Of a stretch of 64,000 bases of DNA, positions 1 through 11,000 are shown piece by piece. Both the position numbers and the translations under genes were made by a program. The stretch's first letter is position 1; every line of letters begins with the position of its first letter. The notes below the pieces were generated by a model. It ran no database searches. It was not told the origin of the DNA and worked only from the letters and a program-made list of their open reading frames with translations. Origin of the DNA: a virus; the IMG/VR virus record IMGVR_UViG_3300036770_003093, positions 1 to 64,000 of that record. One strand, given 5' to 3'.

Positions 1-2027
1 TTTGGTTGTATAGCATTTACATTACTTAAAGAAGGATATTTAGTATAGCTAACACCAAGCAGTTCAGATTTTTTATCCTTGCTCACTTTTTCAGAAGCAT
101 CCCACACACTTCCTGAATAAACATCTGCATTGGCAGCCCATTTAATATCTTTAGATTTGGGATAGATTTTAAACCTAATCTTTCCTCCTCCACCTTCTAA
201 ATGACTAATTGTTCTATCTACAGGTTTAGTGAATGCTGAGATAGTGAACTCACCACCTGCTTTCTCATTATCCTCTATATGCTGCAATAGATTTTGCATC
301 ATGAGGTTTACATCAAAATCTGAATAAGCTCCTAAAACAGATACAAACTCTTGTCCTCTTGAATATATTTCTTCAGGGTTATATCGAATATTATTTACTT
401 TCTTCCAAGTTTCTATAATTTCTTTAGCTTGTTCATATTCTTTATTTTTTTCTATGAAACTTTGAGGTAATTCTCCTGCATTATCTAATTTTAGTTCTCC
501 TACATATTTATTTTTACTTAAACGATTTAGATATTCAATTGCTTCTATTTCAGTATTAAATTCTTCATTTATATATCCATCTGCTATAACACTTCCGTCT
601 TCATCATAAGACCACGTTAATCCAGTTACTCTCCATTTATTATTTGGTTTAAAATTACTCAAATCAACATCTTCAACATTTTTAGCTAACTCACTTATAT
701 GATTACTAGCTTCAGCATAAGTTTTAAACTTCCTATTGTCTGGAGTAGTATATTCTACTTCATATCCCGGAAGAATAAGTTTACTATTAGAATACGCTAA
801 TAAATCAGCTAAATCTCCAATAGTCATATTATCAGGAAGCTTATTTATTTCTACTTCTTTAAGACTTAATAAAGAACGAACAAATTGTTTCATTTCTTTA
901 AGAAGTCTTTTAAGTAATGATATTAACTTACCGTCTTTAACTTTATCTAATCTATCAGCAGTATATAAACCAAGCAACTCTACAATAGCTTCTTCTTGTT
1001 GTTCTTCTAAAGAATATTTATTATCAGGACTTTCTAAATATGGTTTGGCTTCTTCTGGAGAATCAAAATATCTATAACCAGATCTACCATTACTTAATCT
1101 ATAATTACCTAATTCAAAATATCCTTTTTCTAAAGTATTTTTATACTTATAATCTCTTTTAATCCTATCTAATACTTCTTTACCTCTGCCATATTCAAGT
1201 TCTTTGAGTAGGTTTTGGTATAGTTGAGAATTAGGTTTACTTAATTTTAAAGATTTAGCATAACTCTCAGCTTCTTTTCTAGTATCAAAATAATCAACAT
1301 CTCCTAAATTTTCATTAGAAAATGTTTCTAATTCAAATTTACCAGGAGCTTTAGGATCATTAGTTTTTCTTATCTTATATTTGAATCCACTAAGCTCTAC
1401 GCCATTTTTAATAGCTCTAATAATAGGGTGTCCTAATATTTCATGTATGGGAGTATCTAAAGTAGCATAAGCTAAATTAATTATAGCTGTATTATTTTTA
1501 ATTTTACCTTTGTATTCCTTACTTCTATCAGATTCAAATCTTACAGGAATACCTATTCTATCAGATACTCTTGCAGCTAAATCTCTAATAGTTTTTTCAG
1601 ATGCTATTTGTCCTTCTGTTGAGGCTAATTGAAAAGATCTATTTACATCTGGTTTAATTGGTGTTCCTAACTCTTGATAAAGGGCTTCAGGTTCAACACC
1701 AGCAAGTTCATCATTTGCTTGATCTAGAGATTTTAATCCAAGCTTTACTTCATAGGCTTTGATTAGTTTAGTTGGCGCCGCAAAGCTTACCACAACTTCT
1801 TTGGGCCCAGCATTGACCGTATACCAGTTATCTGTAAAAGCTGTGTTCTTATATTGACCAATTGACCAGTCTTTTACCATCTTTTCTAGATCACTCTCAG
1901 AAAAGTTTTCTGCTGATGTAGTTAAAGTTGTACCTTCTGGCTTATATAAACCATTAGTTTTTACAACTATATCTGTTATTAGTGATTGAACAGCACTGTC
2001 TGTTAAGTTTCTAATTTTGCACGCCAT
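1..2027 (-). CDS. Giant protein with HEILGH zinc-peptidase motif (partial, cut by window edge)
   Basis: The frame opens with ATG at 2027-2025 and stays open to base 1, so about 675 residues are visible and the C-terminus lies outside the window. Residues 195-200 read HEILGH (bases 1428-1445), the HExxGH form of the zincin active site, and an E-rich helix about 110 residues later (EEAIVELLG) could give the third zinc ligand. The sequence around it resembles the metallopeptidase domains of phage polyvalent proteins. It is the next gene after the RNA polymerase in the giant-protein series, and its N-terminus (MACKI) resembles those of the two preceding genes (MNCAI, MITCAL). The element GTATATTA sits 5 nt before the start, so it may have its own promoter. 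The peptidase motif is seen; ejection with the genome is inferred from position. Confidence 0.6.
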   Translation of the reverse strand, partial: MACKIRNLTDSAVQSLITDIVVKTNGLYKPEGTTLTTSAENFSESDLEKMVKDWSIGQYKNTAFTDNWYTVNAGPKEVVVSFAAPTKLIKAYEVKLGLKSLDQANDELAGVEPEALYQELGTPIKPDVNRSFQLASTEGQIASEKTIRDLAARVSDRIGIPVRFESDRSKEYKGKIKNNTAIINLAYATLDTPIHEILGHPIIRAIKNGVELSGFKYKIRKTNDPKAPGKFELETFSNENLGDVDYFDTRKEAESYAKSLKLSKPNSQLYQNLLKELEYGRGKEVLDRIKRDYKYKNTLEKGYFELGNYRLSNGRSGYRYFDSPEEAKPYLESPDNKYSLEEQQEEAIVELLGLYTADRLDKVKDGKLISLLKRLLKEMKQFVRSLLSLKEVEINKLPDNMTIGDLADLLAYSNSKLILPGYEVEYTTPDNRKFKTYAEASNHISELAKNVEDVDLSNFKPNNKWRVTGLTWSYDEDGSVIADGYINEEFNTEIEAIEYLNRLSKNKYVGELKLDNAGELPQSFIEKNKEYEQAKEIIETWKKVNNIRYNPEEIYSRGQEFVSVLGAYSDFDVNLMMQNLLQHIEDNEKAGGEFTISAFTKPVDRTISHLEGGGGKIRFKIYPKSKDIKWAANADVYSGSVWDASEKVSKDKKSELLGVSYTKYPSLSNVNAIQP

Positions 2028-2032
2028 GATAC

Positions 2033-2040
2033 TAATATAC
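2033..2040 (-). promoter_or_regulatory. GTATATTA start-proximal element, copy 1
   Basis: On the minus strand the octamer GTATATTA ends exactly 5 nt before the ATG at 2027. The same octamer at the same 5-nt distance precedes the genes starting at 42787 and 53186, and at 6 nt the gene starting at 45833. TATATTA could serve as a -10/-7 element, which would place the transcript start at or next to the ATG. A role in translation initiation is the alternative. Confidence 0.45.
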
Positions 2041-2046
2041 TAAATA

Positions 2047-5000
2047 TTAAGCACGGAAACATGTTCCGTCTAAATCTAGACCATTTAGATCTTCTTTATT
2101 GATTTTGTCTGCTTCTACACCTTCAATACCTTGTTGGTTCTCTCGTATGAGTTCTCTAACAGAAAATTTACCGGTGCCAGAAATTGGTAGACCAAACCTT
2201 TTATATATCTCACCATAAAGATAATCAGCAATAGCTTTTGACCCAGCATAGTCGCCGGCGATATCTTTAGTTTTCTGAGATATAAGTAAGCTATTATCCA
2301 TGATCACATTGTTCTCAGGATTGCTTAATACCTCTTCTATTTTTGCAAGCTGTTGATCAATTATCTTTTTTGCTTGTTCTACATTAGGAGTCTTAGCATC
2401 TGTAATACTTGGTGTTTGTAAAGGAGTCTTTGTAATACCTTTAGTACTAGATACACCCTGTACTGCAGGTTGTTTGTCTCTAACTTCAAATTCTTTAGGG
2501 AGAACTATGTTATCTGCTATAATATAGTTTTCATGTATATCTTGCCAAATTTGCTTAATTTCTTCTGTAGTAAATCCCGCTAAATCAGTTCCAAATTTTG
2601 TAACGTAGAACTTTAAGTCATCTCTAACTTTAGCTCTATCATTTAAGTCAATTACTTGATTATATATACTGTCTAAAGAAACACTTCTTTTTCCTTTAGA
2701 AAGATCTTTAGTTATAATTGCATACGATTGTCCTTGTAATCCTTTTGGTTCACCATATTTAGCACCAAATTTATCTACAGCAGTTTTAGCGGCTCCATCA
2801 CCATGTCTTCCTTCAGTATTACTACCAAATACAAATACTTCATTTGATTTAAGAGATGTAATATTTTCAGGAGTATATTCTATTTGAGAAGGTTGTACTG
2901 TAGTTTGAGTAGAGGGTTGAATTACTTCAAACTCTATAGCATAAGGATATTTTCCTACTAAGTTATCTGTTACAGCTTTCTCCCAACCTTCTTTTTGCCA
3001 TGTAGCATCTTGATACTCTTGGGTAAATGGTGTAACTTTTGTAATTCTAGTATATACTTGTCTTCCTGTTTTATCAGTCATCCTTATAACTTTACCAACA
3101 AGATCTGATATTTTAGATAAATTATAATCCTTAGCCATTCTTTGTATATCAGTCTTAGCTCTAGTAGTTCTAGTTCTATCTCCTGACATAATAAGATCCA
3201 TGGTAGATTTACCTGCAAACTGTGGTTGCATTTTTCTACCTCCATCTCCATCTTTAAAGTTTTGTTGAATCGGAGTTAGATTATCTGCTACGTCAAATTC
3301 ATTAGCAACGGTAGATGGTTGAGTAGCTCTAAATGTATTAGCATATAAATTATCTATAGCTTTTTTACCAGCTTCATTTATTTTACGCGTGCCTATACCC
3401 GCAAAATTTTTAGTAAGTTTTGGAATGCCTGAATACTCTTTAAATATTTCATCTATATAATCATATTGATACCATTTGTTATCAGATTGATTAAACACAT
3501 AAATAGGTCTCTCTCTTCCATCTATTTTTTCAGCAGCATAAGCAATTGCCCATCCTGTACCTCCAGATACATTAGCCATATCAAGGTTTCCTGTATCAGG
3601 TCTTGTATAAAAACTTTCAACTATAGCAAATACAGCATCTGAGTTTTTAATTTGGTACCAGTTTCTTCCTAACTTATTTATTGTTGCGGGATTTTTTGCA
3701 GCCTTTCCTAATCTTGATGCTCCTATTTGAACAACTTTTGCATATTCACTTTCGTCAGTTATAAGAGCTTGTGGATTATTTTCCATCAACCCTATTATTA
3801 GGTCTTTTTCTTTTCCTTCTTTTGCTCTTTTTAGCATGTCTTGATTATGCCAATTCATATTTGATACAGGATAATCAGCTGACCTAAAGTTAAAGTAAGC
3901 ATCAGCACCACGAGCTGCTCCAGAGTTATTTATATTTGATTGAGTTCTTCCTAACTTAATAGTTTTACCTTGTAAGGTAAATGTTGTTTCTGGCCCAGGT
4001 AAGTTAGTAGATGGTTGAGTAGGTTGTACTTCTATGTAACGTAAACCTGTTGATAAGTCTACATCTGAAATATAAAGCTCTCCTGTTTCCTGATCTATTA
4101 AATCATACAAGTTTTTTTCATTCAAAAACCATTTAGTGCTCTGAGGAGCAGTTTCTCTTTTGCCTGTTTGCGTATTATAAAACTCTTTAAATCTAGTCTT
4201 TGATGTAAAAAATTCTTCAGGTAAAGCTCTATTTCCTCTATACTGATTAAAGAGTCTAACATCCTCATCAGATATAATCTTTTCAGTTCTATATTGTTTT
4301 GGTTGAGGTTGTTGTTTAACTGTTTGTTCACCACCTTCCACAAAACCATCTTCTATATTATTAAAACCTATGGCTATTGGTATATAGCGAGCTTTTGTTT
4401 TAGAGTTTCTTATGTACGAAGATTTGGCGGCTTTCTCTTGATTTAAGACAGTTGGATAAACAACATAAATAACATTACTACTTTGATCAATAATACGATC
4501 ATATTGTTCATAAGGTTTTCGTGCATCTCTTAATTGCATGAACAAAAGATTGTTCATCTTTTTAGATCTAACTCCTCTTATTTTTTCTGGTATAAACCTG
4601 GTATATGCGCCTGGAACAGGTTTTACCTTACCCCGATTCCTATAAATTTTTACAGGTATTTTATTACCAATTCTGTTATTTTCCATAAAACTGGCATAAA
4701 AACTTTCTAAAAAGTTTTGAAAACTTTCTTTTTGATCCTTATTAACAGCATTTATAGCATTCTGAATAATAGGATTGATTTCAGTTTTAAAGTCAATAAG
4801 GTTTACCAGATTGCTAAAGTTTTTATTCAAACCCTCTTGTAAAAATATTACCTGCGGCAACATTCTGAACAAAAAGTTTATGGTCTTGATAGAGTCATCT
4901 GATAAACTTGGCACACGCTGCTTAACAGCATTAAAGTCTTTAAGGGCTTTTAATTCATTGTAATAAGAGGTACCGGTTATATTATCTAAACCTTTATCCT

Positions 5001-8000
5001 TAAGAGTAATGGTATCATAACCTTCTACAGACTCTACAAACAAACTTTGTAGAACAACAAACTGCTCTCTTAAAGCCTGGTTCTTTAACGCCAATTTGTT
5101 TAAAATCCTAGCAAAACTATTACGCTGGTTTTGGAATATAGCATAGCTATTAAGACTCTTAAAGTTTGCCCTATTTACCTTTTTAGTTTCTGAATCTAAC
5201 TCAGGATTGGTGTAATCTAAAATAGAATACTCAATCAAAAATCTAGCATAATCATCTACGTAAGGATAAAAGTTTTTAAAGTTGTCATTCTTTGATGCTT
5301 GATCATTATACATCTTGTATATCTGATTGGCATCTACCATTATTACAGGAACACCATTTTCAAAAGCTATATGAACACCTGATTTTAAAAAGTCAGCATA
5401 CTTTACAGGAGTATCTCTAGTAACACCTATCCCGTTGTAAGATGTAGATGAACCTAAAGTAAATCCTCTAACAGCATTTTGATATAACGCTAGTATAAGA
5501 TCGTTTCTAAAAAGGCTATTAATAATCTCATTACCATTGTTTTTACCAGATGTTTTGGCTTTTGCTAGTTTTCTATACTCATCATCATCATTAGATTTAC
5601 TGTTGATAAAGTCATCAACCTCAGACATAAACCTAAAAGGTAAAACTTCTTTTGCGAGCGCTATAGCAAAGTCTCCAATAAAAAATCCACCTAATATAGA
5701 TTTTTCAGGATCTTGAACCGCCTCTATTAAAGACCGATCTATTCTACCATCATAAAAAAGTTCAGCTATAGCAGCTTCTCTAGATCTTGTTGATAGATAT
5801 GTGTTTTCTCTAGTAGTATCCACATTTGTTGCCCGCGTAAATTTGGTAAACGCATCTGACATATTTAATATCTCAACAAAGTGTAATAACACTTTCTCTT
5901 GATAGTCTTTATCATAACCAGTAGGATCTAGCTGACTCTTTAAATCTGCAAGTTTAAAATCTTCAGTTACTTCTTGCTGAGATATATATACAATTCTTTC
6001 TACACTCTTTTGACCCAACAATTCTTCTAGAGCTTTTTCTTTTGATGTACCTGCTTTAACTTTTACAAACTCTCTTATTATAGGTTGAGATACAAAATAT
6101 ACAGCATATTCTACAGGTACCCCGGCCATGATCATATACATCAAAACTGGTGTGATCTCTTTATTACCCTGAATATAAAATATCCATGGATCTTTACCTA
6201 CGTCAACCCAACCATTAATCATCTGGTTAAAGACATCAGATATTTTATGAGAAGCGGCATCTTTTGTCTTAGCTGTATATGTGTTACTCAATGATATCCT
6301 TTTGCCACGTTTTTGATGAGGCATTAATATTCTAACAGGTATCTCTACAGTTTCCTGTCCAATATCAACTGTATAAGATTCTGGTGAAACAGCACCTAAG
6401 CTATTAAGTAATACATTATAAGTGTTCATGATGGCGCCAATACCTAAAGCATCCATGGCCGTCATATAAGCTTCATACTTACTAATGTTATACTCAGATT
6501 CAAATAGTCTTGTTGGACTAATAACTCCTGTATTTTTTGAAGTTGTGAGTCTTTCTAGAGGATTATAAGTCTGAGTTTTTCTTTTAAGCTCTGCTGCTAA
6601 ATCATCAAATATATCTGTGCTGTTAGGTGTTACTAAAGACACATAGTTTTCAGGGCTTAGTAATATATCTGTTGCTGTTTCTAGGAGGTCTGTTTGCAGC
6701 GCGCCGGTGAAATCACGCTCAACATCTAAAACATACTTAATCTCAGAAAGAAAATCTGATGACCTATCAATTGCGTCATTGAACTCATTTCTTACATCTT
6801 TAAGTTGTTCTATCTGATTGCGTAAAGGTTCTAGCTCTTCAAATTTTAACTTATCAAACTCCTGAATTTTGGAATATAGTCGTTTGTTAAACCTCTCCAA
6901 AATATTTTCACCTTTCTTGTTTAAAATCTTAGATGATATACGAAGAGCTTTTATAATGTCTTTATTCTCATAATCTGGTTTTGAAAGAGCTTTTTGTAAT
7001 GGTTTGGGTAAAAACTTTGATTGACCATTCTCTATATCTAAAGCAATCAGTTTATTAATATCCTCAACAATAAAGTCTCTACGAATCTTAGCATACTCAA
7101 GAATATTTGCGACACTATTAAGTTCTTCTTTAGTTACTTTCTTGTCAGCCTTAAGATTATCGATGATTTCTTTAACATACTTTTTAACATCTTTCCTATC
7201 TAAATTTAGCTCTTTCTCTAATTCAGAAATTCTATTTCTAACATCTTGTTTTGTAGCATATTTACTGGCAGATATTATTTTTCCAGACCTACTAATTCTT
7301 GGAAACAAAGATGGTAGTTTGTCAAAGTCAAAGTCACCACCAGACTTACCAACAATCTCAGATGGTAAAACAATTATGTTGCCTGCGCCAGGAGGTAAGA
7401 ACTCATATATCTCAGCAGCATCAATTGAACTTTGACCCTGAACAGGTATCCTTACACCAAGTATTGTTATAGCTTTACGATTATCATCCTTATCTAACCA
7501 CTTATCATCTTTTATAAGAGTATTCAACCTTTTAAGACTAGCTTCTAGATTAAGTACTTTTTTAGTAGTACCATCTTCTTGTTCAACAAATTCGTAGGTA
7601 CCTATTTTAATACCATTCAAATCTTTTCTCTGAAACAAGTTAAAATAATCACCATGCATTGTAAGAGCAACCTTCATAGCTTTTACTCTAACAGGATCAT
7701 ATTCATAAAATGGTAAGAAGTTATTTGTCCCTAACCATTTTTTACGCTCTGACTCAGTAGCTTTTCTCCAAAAAGATCCAGGTACCTGTACTAATCCTTC
7801 ACCATATGACTTTTGAAGTATAAGCCGGCGGCTGATTACAGAGAAAATAATAGACTCTATTATCTGAGCATTGGGTATCGCAGATAAATCATTTATGAAC
7901 GTACCCTCTTCAGTAACAGATAAAAGATCTACTATATACGATGGTATGTTCTTCTTCTCTAATTGCTTCTGTAAAAACGCTGCAAGCTTTTCTTTTGATC

Positions 8001-11000
8001 CTGAATATGTACCATCAGGATTCTTTACCCAACCAATTTCGTCTAAAAGATCATTCTCTAAGCTTTCTGTAACATCTTTAATTCTTTCTAAATACTTTTC
8101 TACTAGAACCTCCTTGCCAGGGATAATTCTGCCGTCTAAAAACAAGTTCTCAACAATTAACTTACGCATCTGCGTAGCAAATGTTTGACCTGCTTTCCAA
8201 AGATTAGTATTACTTGTAACCTCTTTTAAGTAAGAAATATTAACAGGATTGACAACAAACTCAACATCCATGTTAATCTTGTTGCGATCATTATCCTCAT
8301 ATAAATCTACAGGGTTTTCAACATTGGATATCTTTGAACCACTAGGGTATGTAATGTAATCAATGTTGTTGATAATCATAACTTTATGAATATCATTCAA
8401 CAAAGAATCTTCAATTACATTAGGTATTAAAGGTGAAAGACTAAACTTATGAAGCGCTGTAATAGGAGCTTCTGTTTGTAGATCACCATACATTTGAAGC
8501 TTGTATGTAGGAAAGAAAAACTTCGCGTCGTTTTCATCAAGTGTTTCTCCATTTACAATCTTTTGGTACAGCGCTTCTTGTTGAGGTAACCAGTTATCCT
8601 GTGCAATTTTTAAGTGACGGTATGTATCTAAATTGATATAACCGTGACCATCACCAATCTTCATACCGGCACCATAAGCTTTATCAAAAGCTTTTATAAC
8701 TTCATCTTTAATTTTCTTTTTGCTTCCTTTCTCTCGTTGATGTCTTAGCTCGGTAACCTTATTAATCATGTCATCAAGACTAACAGATCTAATACCTGTA
8801 TCTTCTTTAATGATTGATGTGTTAAGAATTTCTGTTGTAGCTTTTACAGCATTGTCTGGGCGAAGTTCTCGCATAACAGACTCACTGTATGTTTTGGGGT
8901 AATTTTTGTTTATTTCATCTAATATCCACTGATCTGTTATAAATCCAGGCCCACCAGAAGCAGCACCTGCATCATATTTGGTACCAGCTTCTTTTGTATG
9001 ATCATATTGAGCCATGTCACCATAGTAGAAATTATTCATTTCAAACCGGTGTATAAAGTAGTTAACAGTATAAGCTCTTAACAATACATTGTTTTTATCT
9101 TGAGGATTTAATCTTTCATTGTTTTGAGTATCAAAAACTCTATCTACAATGTTTTGGTCGATGAAAATTTCACTAGATGACTCATTAAATCTTTTTGTAT
9201 TTAACGCCTCATTCTTTTCAAAATAACTTCTTAAATCATTAGCAATTGCTGCCGAATTATTATCAATACTAACTCTAGAAGAAACACCTTCGGCAATATC
9301 TCTATAAAGATTTTCTTTAGTTTCTGCTGATAAAATATCATCAAATGCCGTAAATACATCGCCGGCTTTTCTAGTAACCTCTTTACCCTCAGAATCAATA
9401 ACTATTACATCTTTGTTTAAAGCTTGGTTTTTCTTGTAAAGATCATCTGTCTTAAATAAAAGAATCCTTTCATACTCAGCTCTTATATAGTTGTTTATAA
9501 TAATGTTAGCCTTAGAAGGTAAAATAGTATCTACAAAGCTATTAGCATCAACATATAAACTTGCGGAACCATTTTGATCCTGTATGTAATTCACGTACAC
9601 ACTAGATTTACTTTCATGCACAAGAGTAGGCATAATACCCTCTAGCATAAATGAGTAAAAGTCATTTATAAACTTCTGGTTTGCTGTTAAATCTGAGGCC
9701 GCTAAACCCTTAACTATATTACCATATTCATCTAATTTCTGGTATCCTAAATGGTAACCTATAAAAAGACTAAAGTTCTTAGTTCTTCTACCGTTTTTAT
9801 CAAACAGTTTTGATCTTACAATACTGTGTTTAAAGAAAGGGTTTAGCTCTTCATTGAACGCTGCATTAAAATCAACAGCCTGAGTAAGGTTTGAACTGCT
9901 GTTTATTGCCGCGGTTTTCCTAGTCATAGAATTATGCATAGAAACATCTGTCACGATATCCCCGTTTGCATTTAAGACGATGCTGTTATTATATAAAGGG
10001 CTATAAAGCATTTCAATATCTGCAATTTTACCCAGAAGTGTTCTTTGTGAAGTAAACTTTTTGACTTTTACAGTAAAGAATGAAAGAGGATTAGCTAAAA
10101 AATCTTGATTGTTTTTATGAGTTTCAATATCATTTTTCATTGAGAGAACCGCTTCTTTCAAAGCATCAAGCGAAATTTTTCCTGATCTGATAACGTTTTT
10201 AGTTGTATCTGTTAACTCAACACCTAATACCTCTAAAAACTCAAAAACCTTATCATATGATACCTTCTCAGTAATTCTTGGAAGTTTAGCAGGATCTAAA
10301 AGAATACTACCATCTCTATTAATAGGCGTTTTATACTTAAAATTAGAAGACCAATTATTGAAAACATTATTAAGACTGTTTGTTGCTCTACCAATAGTAA
10401 AAAGGTTACCTCTTATTGTTTCACCTTGTTCCGCATCTGCTTGTTGTGGCGATTGTCTGTTTAAAAAAGCTTCCATTTTAGCTTTATCAAAAGCCTGCCA
10501 GAAACCAATTAATATGTCAAGAAGGGTTTGTTTCTGTACAGTTTTTGAAGTCTGAGTAAAAGAGTCTTGGTTTGGCAACATTGCTTTTAAAACACCTAAT
10601 ACTGGAAAAGCATCAACAGCCTCACCTAGTTTATAAAGCATGTTATCATAAGAAGACTCATTGATCAAAGTCTTAGTTATTGCATTAATTGTATGACCTA
10701 GATTTTTAACCTTTGGAAAACCTAAACTATTACGTTTGTAAACAAACATTTTACCTCCAGCAATCAAGTCTGCATCTCGCCCCTCTGTAATGCTCACATC
10801 AGGAATTAAGCTAAGAATGGTTAATAACGCCTTTGGTAGATAGTCTATAATCAAATGATTATTTATCTTCTTATCTCCCATTTGTCCTTGCAACTCTTTG
10901 TTATCAGTAGCATCCGGGTTTGTTTCAGCCTCTATATCCTCATCATTTATAGAAACTAAGTTTGATATAGAGCTATTAGAAGATCTAGAATAGAAATCTA

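Noticed and set aside
736-1077. Plus-strand open frame of 113 codons
   Set aside because: Antisense to the partial HEILGH gene, which has coherent protein-like sequence through the same bases.
2053-2069. Hairpin ACGGAA/TTCCGT as terminator of the polymerase gene
   Set aside because: Only 6 bp, lies in the last codons and lacks a T tract; transcription probably reads on.
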